64,000 bases of DNA from Schaedlerella arabinosiphila. Its GTDB lineage: Bacteria; Bacillota; Clostridia; Lachnospirales; Lachnospiraceae. Shown one piece after another: positions 33,354-44,453 of this stretch. The stretch spans positions 3,836,501-3,900,500 of the forward strand of contig NZ_RHJS01000002.1 in the NCBI RefSeq assembly GCF_003885045.1, read 5' to 3'. A model generated the notes under the pieces. It saw nothing but the letters and a program-made list of their open reading frames with translations, was not told the origin of the DNA and did not search any database. Positions within the stretch are counted from its first letter, which is position 1. Each line of letters opens with the position of its first letter. Position numbers and translations under genes: made by a program.

Positions 33354-33938
33354 TCACTCCTCCCTTTCAAAAATATAGTACCGCATCCTTGTGATATCAT
33401 GGAAATAGCTGTCCCTCTCTTCTACAATCAGCTCGTACAGATCCATATTGCCCTGCCTTTCGCAGCCTCTCCTGTATGAGTACAGATATCTGCCGATCTG
33501 ACGGTGCAAGACCCTTTCTATGATCTCATCCACCACCTCGGAGATCTTCGCCGGGTTCTCTTTAGACGGCATCCACTTCCGAAACAGCCCGCGGATCTGA
33601 CTCTTGTTCAGCTTCACCCGCTTGATCCCGTACCGGGACAGCAGCTGCTCTAAGTCAATGCCCTCAGATGCCAGGATGGGGTCAAACTGCTCCTTGTTCC
33701 TGAGGTATTCTCCTCCCAGGATGAGAAATGCCTTGATCTCCTGGACAGCCACGTCCATATATCTCTTATCATTGGTGACCTCATAGAAATTGTTTAAATG
33801 TTCTAGTGATTTCCGAATCCCTTCATCCAACGCGATATTCTTCCTTCTTAACGCATTGAAGGAATGGAGCATGATCCACAGGTCCTTATCTTCCCCCATG
33901 GACTGACGGATGTTATTCTGTAAACATTCATATTCCAT
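33354..33938 (-). CDS. Hypothetical protein leading the regulator operon (194 aa)
   Basis: 194 residues, soluble, mostly helical, with many Arg and Glu; no signal or membrane segment. AGGAGG lies about 13 nt upstream of ATG 33938. It is the first gene of the operon with the LytTR regulator, the kinase and the 42-residue peptide, which suggests a regulatory or accessory role, but I recognise no domain. Its former promoter is now separated by the IS inserted at 33968, only 30 nt upstream of the start. Confidence 0.75.
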   Translation of the reverse strand: MEYECLQNNIRQSMGEDKDLWIMLHSFNALRRKNIALDEGIRKSLEHLNNFYEVTNDKRYMDVAVQEIKAFLILGGEYLRNKEQFDPILASEGIDLEQLLSRYGIKRVKLNKSQIRGLFRKWMPSKENPAKISEVVDEIIERVLHRQIGRYLYSYRRGCERQGNMDLYELIVEERDSYFHDITRMRYYIFEREE

Positions 33939-34119
33939 TATGTCCCTGCCACCTCCTATAGTATAGCGAGTACTCTCGGAAACTCACAGCCCTTGAAATC
34001 ACTGCGTTTCCAGAGTTCCCTTATTTTTCTTCACCTCCACTTTTCAGTGGGGGCTTACATTTTTTATATTTTTATCAAAAAATTCCCAAATTCCTATTGA
34101 CAAATCTGCCAGTTTGTGC

Positions 34120-34163
34120 GGCCGCGTTATTCATTGCCAAAAAATGCAATGAATAACGCGGCC
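34120..34163 (+). terminator. 17-bp perfect hairpin upstream of the transposase
   Basis: GGCCGCGTTATTCATTG and its exact complement are separated by 10 nt, 55 nt upstream of the transposase start. Such hairpins protect IS transposases from read-through transcription entering from outside. A TTGACA at 34097-34102 precedes it. Confidence 0.75.
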
Positions 34164-34218
34164 CTTTGGTTAAGAAGAACTATCCACTTTTCAACCATAC
34201 CAAAGGAGGACACATATT

Positions 34219-35703
34219 ATGTTAATTCACTGGCAGTCCCATCAGGAATATCTGGCTTTCCTGCATGAGACAAAAGTACATCTTGACTCTTCCCAACGCA
34301 TAAGGCTTCATTCTGAATTTGCCGCTGTCCGGGAAAAACTGCGGATTCTTAATCTGGATCCGGTTATGGAGGATCTCTCCCAGTTCTATTCCCACACCGG
34401 ACGGCCCGCTATCAACCAGGTGCAGATCATTCGCTCCCTTATCCTCATGGTGATGCTTCGCTTTACCAGCCTTACCGCCTGGGTTGAAAAACTCAAAGCC
34501 GACAGCCTCCTTGCTGTCCTGGCTGGCTTTGCCCCCGCATCCCTCGCCCCGCTGGGTTCTTACTTCGACCTGATGGACAGGCTCTGGTCTCAGCCAACAG
34601 CTTTGCAGAAGACGGGACGCAAAGATCTCTTTCCCGCACACAACAATAAAAAGCCTTCCAGGAAACCCGGCAAAGGGAAAAAGCTTCCTAATAAGCATTC
34701 TGGGATTACCGATACCCTGGCCACTTATGCCCTGAACCATGATTCGTTCCCTTTTCATTATGAAGAACGGCTCCAACAGTTTTTCCGGCTTGCAGCCCTC
34801 ATCCCTTCCTTACGGGACGGGCTTTTCCCCGCTGACGGCGTTACCCTTTCCGGCGATGGCACCTGTGTCCATTCCCATTCCTCCCCTTACGGGCATAAAG
34901 TCTGCAAATGTAGGGAGAATGGAATCCAGCACTGCTCCTGCAGGCGCCATTTCTCTGATCCCGATGCTGACTGGGGCTGGGACAGCGATGAAGAGGTCTT
35001 TTATTTCGGCCACACCCTTTACATGCTCTGTTCCCATAATCCGGACATTGGCATTGACCTGCCCCTGCATATCCGTTTCCTGAATGCCAGGCGGCACGAC
35101 AGTGTAAGCGCCATTGTTTCCCTCCGTGAATTTAAAACGGTCAATCCGGATATCCCCATCCGGGATCTCTGCCTGGATTCCGCACATGACAACTATCCCA
35201 CCTATGGCCTCTGCCAGGAATGGGACATCCGGCCTTTCATTGACCTGAACACAAACCGCGGCAGGCCGACTTCCATTCCGGACTCCCTCTCGATTGACCA
35301 GGATGGCACGCCCCTATGCATGGCTGGCTACCGCATGGTCAACTGGGGATACATCAAACAAAAACATTCCCGGAAATGGCGCTGCCCTTTTGCCTGTGGC
35401 AAGGTGGATTCCTGTCCATGTAAAGAAAAATGTTCTCCTTCTGCTTATGGCCGATGCGTCTACACGAAGCCGGAATGGGATATCCGCCTTTATCCCCCCG
35501 TCGCGCGGGGCACGGATGAATACCAAAAGATTTACAACAACCGGACTTCCTGCGAAAGGGTAAACAACCGGGTTCTGAATGACTACCATCTCCATGATAT
35601 GGGAATCCATACCAGAAAACGGTATTCTTTTTTCACCATGGTCATCTGCATCAACATCCATCTGGATGCCCGGCTGAAGAAACGGCAGAAACTGGCTACA
35701 TAA
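34219..35703 (+). CDS. DDE transposase of the IS1182-like element
   Basis: 494 residues with an N-terminal helical domain of DUF772 type (NQVQIIRSLILMVMLRF) and a DDE core: Asp in LSGDGTCVHSH, Asp in LCLDSAHDN and Glu in NRTSCERVN. A Cys-rich insert (CPFACGKVDSCPCKEKC) lies before the last acidic residue and may bind zinc. Length and the 1.9-kb element size fit the IS1182 group; I base the family on these features, not on a search. AAAGGAGG precedes the ATG. The frame is intact. Confidence 0.85.
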   Translation: MLIHWQSHQEYLAFLHETKVHLDSSQRIRLHSEFAAVREKLRILNLDPVMEDLSQFYSHTGRPAINQVQIIRSLILMVMLRFTSLTAWVEKLKADSLLAVLAGFAPASLAPLGSYFDLMDRLWSQPTALQKTGRKDLFPAHNNKKPSRKPGKGKKLPNKHSGITDTLATYALNHDSFPFHYEERLQQFFRLAALIPSLRDGLFPADGVTLSGDGTCVHSHSSPYGHKVCKCRENGIQHCSCRRHFSDPDADWGWDSDEEVFYFGHTLYMLCSHNPDIGIDLPLHIRFLNARRHDSVSAIVSLREFKTVNPDIPIRDLCLDSAHDNYPTYGLCQEWDIRPFIDLNTNRGRPTSIPDSLSIDQDGTPLCMAGYRMVNWGYIKQKHSRKWRCPFACGKVDSCPCKEKCSPSAYGRCVYTKPEWDIRLYPPVARGTDEYQKIYNNRTSCERVNNRVLNDYHLHDMGIHTRKRYSFFTMVICINIHLDARLKKRQKLAT

Positions 35704-35886
35704 ATCTGCTTTCCATTTCTATCTGTATTTTTCAAAAACCTGCCATAAGGGAGGTCTTAAAGTCATGCCCTCTATTGATAAACTCCGCCACAATATCAGG
35801 CACGCTGTTTCTCTGTCTGCTTTTTCTCCAAATCTGATACACAGAATCCGCTATTTTTTTCTCTGTACAGTAACTTTCCGAGACCA

Positions 35887-35956
35887 CTCATAGCATATCT
35901 TTTCCGAAATGTGTGTATTTCGGATTTAATTCACTTTTTATGACCTTTAATTATTA
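35887..35956 (-). promoter_or_regulatory. Box-controlled promoter E, split by the IS
   Basis: On the minus strand AATTAAAGGTCATAAAAAG has its first G at 35945. Counting 53 nt down reaches the IS junction, where only TAT of the -10 remains. Joining across the IS with one copy of the duplicated target gives TATACT at exactly that position, just ahead of the 33938 gene's AGGAGG. A CCGAAAT/ATTTCGG hairpin (35904-35923) lies between box and junction. Confidence 0.65.
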
Positions 35957-35960
35957 CTGA

Positions 35961-36542
35961 TTACGGCAATAATAATTTCTTTTTCACAGGATAAGAGGAA
36001 AAGGTCAGCCAAAATTCCCGTTCCGTAATCTCAGCCCACTCCTTCCCGGAAACCTGGTTTTTCAGAATCTCGTAGGGGTAGCAGACCTGTTTTTTCTCTC
36101 CCGGCTGCAGCTCCTGCATATTGCTGCTGTATCGTCCCTCCGACGCGTCCGCAATGTTTTTATTGATTCCATTGGATATCCCGATTCCCTCCGCATACAG
36201 ATCCGACATGGCTACCTGCCTGCTCTCGGCCGCGGTATTTTCCAGAGTAAGGGTTACTTCCAGAAGCTTTGTTTCATAAATCGTTTCAAAACCGGTTTCC
36301 TGATACAGCTTTTCCTGCTCATCCCCGGTCAGAAACCGGAAAGAATCAAGGGAAATCATGACTCCGTCCCGATATTCCAGCCATTCCCCGATCTGCGCGG
36401 CCTCCACAACGGCGGGAGGAATCTCCCGGTTGATCTTCTGGTATCCCGCTGCCGTCAGGATAATGACCAGCACAGTCCCCGCAGCAATCAATATGCTTTT
36501 CTTTCTTCTTTTTCCTGCTCTTTTTTTCATTTTATTCTCCAT
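35961..36542 (-). CDS. Membrane-anchored extracytoplasmic protein, cassette 1
   Basis: From ATG 36542, with AGGTGATC upstream inside the ABC gene's end, the product has 193 residues: a strongly basic start (KKRAGKRRKK), one membrane segment (ILIAAGTVLVIILTAAGY) and an outward domain ending FSSYPVKKKLLLP. It is the paralogue of the 182-residue protein at 25038. It is translationally coupled to the ATP-binding gene, so it probably works with the ABC exporter in self-protection. No LanI family match is claimed. Confidence 0.78.
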   Translation of the reverse strand: MENKMKKRAGKRRKKSILIAAGTVLVIILTAAGYQKINREIPPAVVEAAQIGEWLEYRDGVMISLDSFRFLTGDEQEKLYQETGFETIYETKLLEVTLTLENTAAESRQVAMSDLYAEGIGISNGINKNIADASEGRYSSNMQELQPGEKKQVCYPYEILKNQVSGKEWAEITEREFWLTFSSYPVKKKLLLP

Positions 36543-36546
36543 AAGA

Positions 36547-37191
36547 TCACCTGCATACAATATGTTCTGTTATCTGTCCCTGATCCATCTTGAATATCTC
36601 ATCTGAGATCTCTTCCAGCACTTCTGATGTATGGCATGAAATGATCACCAGTGCCCCCCGCTCCTTTTCCTCCTTTACGATCTGCCACAGCCTCTGTTCG
36701 CTCTTCTCATCCAGCGCGTTGGCAGGCTCATCCAGAATCACGATATCCGGCTGCTCCATGATGACCGCGGCGATCCCCAGCTTCTGCTTCATTCCAAGAG
36801 AATATTTCTTATATTTTTTGTGCATCACATCTTCCAGACCGACTCGTTTCAGTGTTTGTTTAATCTCCCTGCCTCCGATCTTCTTTTTGATCGAGGCAAG
36901 CATCGACAGATTCTGGAAACCGCTGTAGGCATCTAAAAAACCAGGTTTTTCGATGAATACGCCGATGCTTTCCGGAAAGGATAGCTCTTTTCCCAGCTCT
37001 TCCCCGTCGATCATGATCCTGCCCGAGGTAGGCAGAACCAGCCCGCAGATCACCCGCATAAGCATGGATTTTCCGCAGCCGTTCTTCCCCTGCAGGCCAT
37101 AGATCTTCCCTTTTTCCATAGACAGGCTGATCTCGCAAAGCACATCGTCCACACCGATTTTTTTGTTGATTTCTTCCACTTCAAGATACAT
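36547..37191 (-). CDS. ABC transporter ATP-binding protein, lantibiotic-immunity (LanF) type
   Basis: 214 residues with Walker A GKNGCGKSM, Q-loop region, signature YSLGMKQKLGIA and Walker B IVILDEPANALDE. Length and the short C terminus match LanF/MutF-type ATPases of bacteriocin self-immunity exporters. GGAGAAAAA precedes the ATG. It lies between the permease gene (stop 29 nt upstream) and the membrane-anchored 193-residue gene. It is the only ATPase of this type in the window, so the other permeases (24200, 38462, 39297) might also depend on it. Confidence 0.92.
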   Translation of the reverse strand: MYLEVEEINKKIGVDDVLCEISLSMEKGKIYGLQGKNGCGKSMLMRVICGLVLPTSGRIMIDGEELGKELSFPESIGVFIEKPGFLDAYSGFQNLSMLASIKKKIGGREIKQTLKRVGLEDVMHKKYKKYSLGMKQKLGIAAVIMEQPDIVILDEPANALDEKSEQRLWQIVKEEKERGALVIISCHTSEVLEEISDEIFKMDQGQITEHIVCR

Positions 37192-37219
37192 TTTTTCTCC
37201 TCCATTTCTTCTGAATGAT

Positions 37220-38044
37220 TTAGAATATATCCACTTTTGCCCCTTTTTTCCGGAATATTACCCAGGCGGACATAAGCCCCAGAAGCACATACGCTGCCGG
37301 CACCAAGGCGTTTTGTATCCCATAGCCGGACTGGGTAAAGTAAACACTGGAGTAATCAATTCCGTTCAGCATAGTGCAGATTACATGAATCATAAGCTGC
37401 AGAAAGAACGGGCAGACCGCCACAACGATCTTGTAATCCGAGAGGAAGCTGCAGGCCAGCGCGGTACAGGCCCAGACCCCTCCCATCACAAAATCAAGGC
37501 ACAGGAAGATTACGATATAAACAGCCGGATGCGAAAAATAAATCTGATAAAACAGGCTCGCGGCACAGATTCCATTATGCGCAAACACGGACTGCGGCGT
37601 CAGGTTAGGCAATAGTACCAGTGCACACAGCAGATTCAGGACCAGCGGAAGGACAACTGCCAGACCGCCGGACAAAAATGCCGCCAGATATTTTGCCGCC
37701 AGATAATCCTTTCTGGATACGCGTGTGTACAGCCCTTTCAGGAAGCCGCTCGCCTGGTCTGAAAAATAGGATGCCCCAAAGGGCAGGACTGCAAGGATCG
37801 GAATAATCAGAAAATATAAGAATCCTTCCAGATATTCCGTGCTTCCCCCGATCCAGGAATCCGCCACCGCAAACGGGTATAAGATGGGGAACACTTCCAT
37901 GTCATTTGTCATGTTCCAGTCATGATGCGGCAGTTGGTAATGGATGACCTGCGCGGCTGCAATGATCCCGCCTAATGCTAATGACAGAGTCATCCCTCTG
38001 CTCCGTAACGACCGCCCGACCTCTTCTTTTAAGATTTCTTTCAT
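37220..38044 (-). CDS. ABC-2-type permease, bacteriocin-immunity-like (cassette 1)
   Basis: ATG 38044 follows AAGGAGAAGC and gives 274 residues, the same length as its paralogue at 24200. Six hydrophobic segments; LSLALGGIIAAAQVIHY near the N terminus and LSGGLAVVLPLVLNLLCALV in the middle are shared with the paralogue almost unchanged. It is the LanE/G-type membrane partner of the adjacent ATPase. The frame extends upstream, overlapping the 60-residue gene, but without a binding site. Confidence 0.88.
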   Translation of the reverse strand: MKEILKEEVGRSLRSRGMTLSLALGGIIAAAQVIHYQLPHHDWNMTNDMEVFPILYPFAVADSWIGGSTEYLEGFLYFLIIPILAVLPFGASYFSDQASGFLKGLYTRVSRKDYLAAKYLAAFLSGGLAVVLPLVLNLLCALVLLPNLTPQSVFAHNGICAASLFYQIYFSHPAVYIVIFLCLDFVMGGVWACTALACSFLSDYKIVVAVCPFFLQLMIHVICTMLNGIDYSSVYFTQSGYGIQNALVPAAYVLLGLMSAWVIFRKKGAKVDIF

Positions 38045-38106
38045 ATGCTTCTCCTTCAACTTCAACTCTGCTTCTCTCAAAAGCATTACTTCGGTTCTCT
38101 GTTCCA

Positions 38107-38289
38107 TCACTCTTTGTCTGACAGTCCTTCATAAATCTTCCTGTATGCTTCCTGAATATGCGCTTCCACACATTCCGAAATATCCATATCCTGATAGCAC
38201 TCCACCAGCTTTTCTATTTTTTCTTCTTGATACATCATCTTTTCATCCTTCCTTTCCTTAAAATTAATTGTGCGGTTCATTTCTTCCAT
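38107..38289 (-). CDS. Small acidic helical protein (60 aa)
   Basis: AAGGAGG lies 6 nt before ATG 38289. The 60 residues are charged and helical (EEKIEKLVECYQDMDISECVEAHIQEAYRKI), with two Cys and no membrane segment or double Gly. It is the first cistron behind promoter A and precedes the immunity permease. It recalls the leader-like helix of the 42-residue peptide, but has no core. It may be a regulator or a decayed precursor peptide; no family recognised. Confidence 0.6.
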   Translation of the reverse strand: MEEMNRTINFKERKDEKMMYQEEKIEKLVECYQDMDISECVEAHIQEAYRKIYEGLSDKE

Positions 38290-38365
38290 TTTGTTCCTCC
38301 TTCCTGCATAGAATGAACCCGCCTATGCGAAAGCGGATTCAGAGCCGATACTGCTTCCGCGAAAT

Positions 38366-38435
38366 ATACTACACGATTTTTTGCCCCAATGAATAAAAAT
38401 GGTTTTTTCTCTTTTTTTCTGACCTTTAATTTTTT
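38366..38435 (-). promoter_or_regulatory. Box-controlled promoter A (immunity cassette 1)
   Basis: On the minus strand ATTAAAGGTCAGAAAAAAAGAG has its first G at 38424, with -10 TAGTAT at 38366-38371, 53 nt downstream. GCAAAAAATCGTGTA just before the -10 is identical in promoter B. No -35 hexamer is seen, which suggests dependence on an activator. Confidence 0.75.
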
Positions 38436-38461
38436 CCAGCTTTGTGGTTGGATTTTTTATT

Positions 38462-39277
38462 TCACATCAAGTCCTTCTTTTCTATCATTTTCCTCATGAG
38501 CAATGACATGATCACTATAATTGCCGCGCAGATTCCGATTTCCGCAATTGGATTTATCCCTTGCTCCATCACCCCGGACTGCCGCATCAGCATCAGGGCA
38601 TTAAAAATCAGCAGCGGATTCTTATGAAACACAGAACTGACCAGGAGCACAACGGAAATAAGTATCCCGACCAGAGCATTTCCTTTTATAGAAGCTGTAT
38701 ACTGTATGTATGCCGCGGCCGTCATGACGAGAAGCGGCATGAAAAAAACAAACAGAAGGAAGTCCCCCGTCTGATATCCTGCCAGATCCATCCCGGCACA
38801 TCCCAGCTGCACATCCTGATGAAATATTCCCGGCAATGCGCCTGTGTAGCCCCCGTACAGCAGGAAGGTCAGGCCGGTTACCAGCAGATATCCCGCCGTC
38901 TCCATCCAGAGCATCAGGTTCTGGTATCTCCACCATTTGGCTCTGGACACACACCGCAGTGTGATCTGCATTTCATAATTTCGTGCGGTCTGGCTCACCG
39001 AATGTCCGATCACTGCAAAAAAATAGATATAATAAAGCGACCAGATTGTCGGAATGTTAAATGGCTCCTGACTTCCACCCGTGGTATACGGGATCGTCCC
39101 CTTGCAGAAGTCCGCAATATAATCCCCTGCAGATACTTCGAACCGGATTCCAAAATAGCTTTCATATCCCTGCAGTATGTTTCGGAATGTTTGGCATTGG
39201 ATCAGGATCAAAATGACTACAGGGATATATTTTTTCCAATTTCGTTTCCAGAAAAGCCTGATATATAAATTTACCAT
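38462..39277 (-). CDS. Membrane permease of a bacteriocin-type ABC exporter
   Basis: From ATG 39277 the product has 271 residues: a basic N terminus (LFWKRNWKKYIP) and about six hydrophobic segments, with a central Gly-rich stretch (FLLYGGYTGALPG). It resembles lantibiotic ABC permeases (MutE/MutG class) in size and topology. It is the second gene behind promoter B, 19 nt after the 258-residue membrane protein; the two probably form a heterodimer. No ATPase lies in this operon; the one at 36547 is the nearest candidate. Confidence 0.75.
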   Translation of the reverse strand: MVNLYIRLFWKRNWKKYIPVVILILIQCQTFRNILQGYESYFGIRFEVSAGDYIADFCKGTIPYTTGGSQEPFNIPTIWSLYYIYFFAVIGHSVSQTARNYEMQITLRCVSRAKWWRYQNLMLWMETAGYLLVTGLTFLLYGGYTGALPGIFHQDVQLGCAGMDLAGYQTGDFLLFVFFMPLLVMTAAAYIQYTASIKGNALVGILISVVLLVSSVFHKNPLLIFNALMLMRQSGVMEQGINPIAEIGICAAIIVIMSLLMRKMIEKKDLM

Positions 39278-39296
39278 CTGCTGCCGCCCCCCCTTC

Positions 39297-40073
39297 TCAG
39301 AAATAAAAAATATCCTTTTTTTTGATACACGCAATGCCGATTCCATATGCTGCAAGCAGCACCCCCATTCCTTCCAGCACATGCTCTATGAATGTCACCG
39401 GCTCCAGCCAGGTGCTGTGCTGAACGGAAAAAAGGAAATGGAATACCGGTATCCCCCCGACCTTCTCCAGCCCTACCGCCAATACAAGCAGAACCCACAG
39501 CAGAATCAACGTCTTCGGATACCACATGAAAATATCGGTCAGCACAAAGAGGATCATCATCTTGATCACATACATGCAGAAAACTCCTGCCGCAGCGGTG
39601 ATGAACCATGCGTCGCTCAATTCTCCCGTATAGGCGTAATAAATGCTGCCCTTGCTGTTCCAATTGATCAATGTCCCCTTCGCTGTCCAGGCGAACAAAA
39701 ATTCCGTTCCCAGCAGGACACCCGCAGTCACAACCGCATACCACATACTCTCCATGATCTGACGTACCAGCATCTTTCTGCGGCTTCCATATCTCAGGAC
39801 AAGCTGGATGCTGAGGCTGTTCTGCTTGCATTTCATCACCACAAATGCCGCTGCCGGAAAGATCATGATTCCGGCCCGGTACCCATCCTGCTGCGCAATA
39901 AGCAAGTCTGCCGCGCTTGCTTCCATCCCGTAAAATTCAAGGATATCGCAGGCATTCCAGACACCCCAATACGTACAGACCGCAGACCAGAACAAATACG
40001 CCAGAACAAGCTTATATTCTTTTTCGATTCCATCCTTCACACTGCACATCGTTTGCCTTAAATCAGAATACAT
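39297..40073 (-). CDS. Membrane permease-like protein, first gene behind promoter B
   Basis: 258 residues with a short soluble start, then six hydrophobic segments (for example LVLAYLFWSAVCTYW, IMIFPAAAFVVM, LLGTEFLFAW, ILLWVLLVLAVGL), ending in KKKDIFYF. The pattern fits the second permease of an ABC-2 bacteriocin exporter. AAAAGGAGCGAGAGTAA precedes the ATG. Its promoter carries the shared GGTCA box. Sequence similarity to a named family is not obvious to me. Confidence 0.7.
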   Translation of the reverse strand: MYSDLRQTMCSVKDGIEKEYKLVLAYLFWSAVCTYWGVWNACDILEFYGMEASAADLLIAQQDGYRAGIMIFPAAAFVVMKCKQNSLSIQLVLRYGSRRKMLVRQIMESMWYAVVTAGVLLGTEFLFAWTAKGTLINWNSKGSIYYAYTGELSDAWFITAAAGVFCMYVIKMMILFVLTDIFMWYPKTLILLWVLLVLAVGLEKVGGIPVFHFLFSVQHSTWLEPVTFIEHVLEGMGVLLAAYGIGIACIKKKDIFYF

Positions 40074-40145
40074 TTACTCTCGCTCCTTTTTCTGATATTT
40101 CTGACTTCCCTATGAGAAAGAAATCAGACCTGGTATTTTTTGAAT

Positions 40146-40215
40146 ATAATACACGATTTTTTGCGCGTATGAAGAAAAACGGCTTTTTTTCCAAATTTCT
40201 GACCTCTAAAATTTT
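40146..40215 (-). promoter_or_regulatory. Box-controlled promoter B (permease pair)
   Basis: On the minus strand TTTTAGAGGTCAGAAATTTGG has its first G at 40204 and -10 TATTAT at 40146-40151, 53 nt downstream. It is divergent from the nucleotidyltransferase promoter, with a CCACCTG/CAGGTGG hairpin (about 40217-40246) between them. Confidence 0.75.
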
Positions 40216-40256
40216 TCCACCTGTACGGCTGCAACCCTTCAGGTGGAAATTTTCTG

Positions 40257-40285
40257 TTGTATCTGTTCCCCTGCCGTGCTATACT
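40257..40285 (+). promoter_or_regulatory. Promoter of the nucleotidyltransferase gene
   Basis: TTGTAT (40257-40262) and TATACT (40280-40285) are 17 nt apart, 27 nt before the start. The region TTTTCTGTTG through ATCAGCACATCAAA is nearly identical to the first promoter of the Rpn leader modules. Confidence 0.8.
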
Positions 40286-40312
40286 ATCAGCACATCAAAG
40301 CGAGGTGATAGT

Positions 40313-40795
40313 ATGGCTCTGGAATCCTGGGAGAAAAGACGAGAACTCTTAGTACGTTTTCAATCGGAACTGATTCAGGCATTTCCTGATGAAAGTGATT
40401 ACAATGTATATGTATTCGGCAGCTTTATACGCCGGGATTATAAACCCGGGGTCAGTGATATTGATCTGATCATATATTGCAACGATTTTTTGAAACGCTG
40501 TGGTATTTATGATTTTTGCAGTCAATTTTTTAAGCAGGAGCAGCTGCCCTGTGATATTCTGGAATATTCATACATGCCGGAAGGTTATATCTTTGCAACA
40601 GGTATTTTAAACGCCTTCCCAATGACAGATTACTATCCAAAAGCATTGCGGGATGAATTATATATCATCACGAGAAATTATCAGCGGTATCTTGAACGCC
40701 AGGAGATCAAGAAAAAATATCTGAGATGGGACTATTTGATCAATAAGGCAAGATTAGAAAAAGAAAGGGAACAGATGCATGGTAGACATTCCTAA
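40313..40795 (+). CDS. MNT-type nucleotidyltransferase-domain protein
   Basis: 160 residues from ATG 40313, with GAGGTGATAGT just upstream. The catalytic pattern VFGSFIRRDYKPGVSDIDLIIY (Gly-Ser, then Asp-x-Asp) is that of minimal nucleotidyltransferases, which serve as antitoxins that AMPylate HEPN toxins (MNT-HEPN systems). The C-terminal part is helical and basic (RQEIKKKYLRWDYLINKARLEKEREQ). The next frame overlaps by 17 nt, as a HEPN partner would, but is broken. So this may be an antitoxin left without its toxin, or a stand-alone enzyme. Confidence 0.82.
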   Translation: MALESWEKRRELLVRFQSELIQAFPDESDYNVYVFGSFIRRDYKPGVSDIDLIIYCNDFLKRCGIYDFCSQFFKQEQLPCDILEYSYMPEGYIFATGILNAFPMTDYYPKALRDELYIITRNYQRYLERQEIKKKYLRWDYLINKARLEKEREQMHGRHS

Positions 40796-40890
40796 TGAGA
40801 TTCAGGATCTGGGTTTTCATGTTCAGAAAAAGCTGGATCAATCATATTTGCCAAGCATTTCCTATGACTCATATAAAAGTATAAAAGAGA
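40779..40890 (+). pseudogene. Truncated gene overlapping the nucleotidyltransferase end
   Basis: A frame starting ATG 40779 overlaps the nucleotidyltransferase stop by 17 nt and reads MVDIPNEIQDLGFHVQKKLD for about 37 codons before running into the terminator hairpin and then the 3' end of the helicase gene. Overlap of this kind is typical of a toxin-antitoxin partner. The piece is too short to be a whole HEPN domain. I treat it as the remnant of a partner gene. Confidence 0.45.
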
Positions 40891-40949
40891 CTGCCGGAAG
40901 CAGGTATTTCCACGGATTTTCCGTGCAGATCCCCTCTCCCGGCGGTCTC

Positions 40950-40953
<4 letters not shown>
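40886..40953. terminator. Long bidirectional terminator
   Basis: AAGAGACTGCCGG and CCGGCGGTCTCTT pair across about 40 nt that contain their own small hairpin (CCACGGATTTTCCGTG). It separates the convergent nucleotidyltransferase and helicase genes. Confidence 0.75.
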
Positions 40954-44288
<3,335 letters not shown>

Positions 44289-44453
44289 GGAAAAAACCTT
44301 CTTTCGTAAAAGTAAGAGCCAAGCCCTTTTCAATATCTGTATATTTTTCAGCTTCCATTCATATTTTCATACACTTCTTCTAAATAGATGTCTTTAGTGT
44401 ATCATATCACACAGCAGATGTGAACCCACTAAATCTCGTTTTAAGATCGGCTA

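Larger units (their letters stand above)
33963..35894 (+). mobile_element. IS1182-like insertion sequence, 1922 bp, with 5-bp target duplication
   Basis: The element runs 33968-35889. Its ends are imperfect inverted repeats: GAGTACTCTCGGAAA (33968-33982) against GAGTGGTCTCGGAAA read inward from 35889, 13 of 15 matching. It is flanked by the direct repeat ATAGC (33963-33967 and 35890-35894), a 5-bp target-site duplication. Inside are a 17-bp perfect hairpin, a transposase gene and about 190 bp of non-coding right end. The insertion lies between the regulator operon and its GGTCA-box promoter E. The intact ends suggest a recent event. Confidence 0.9.
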
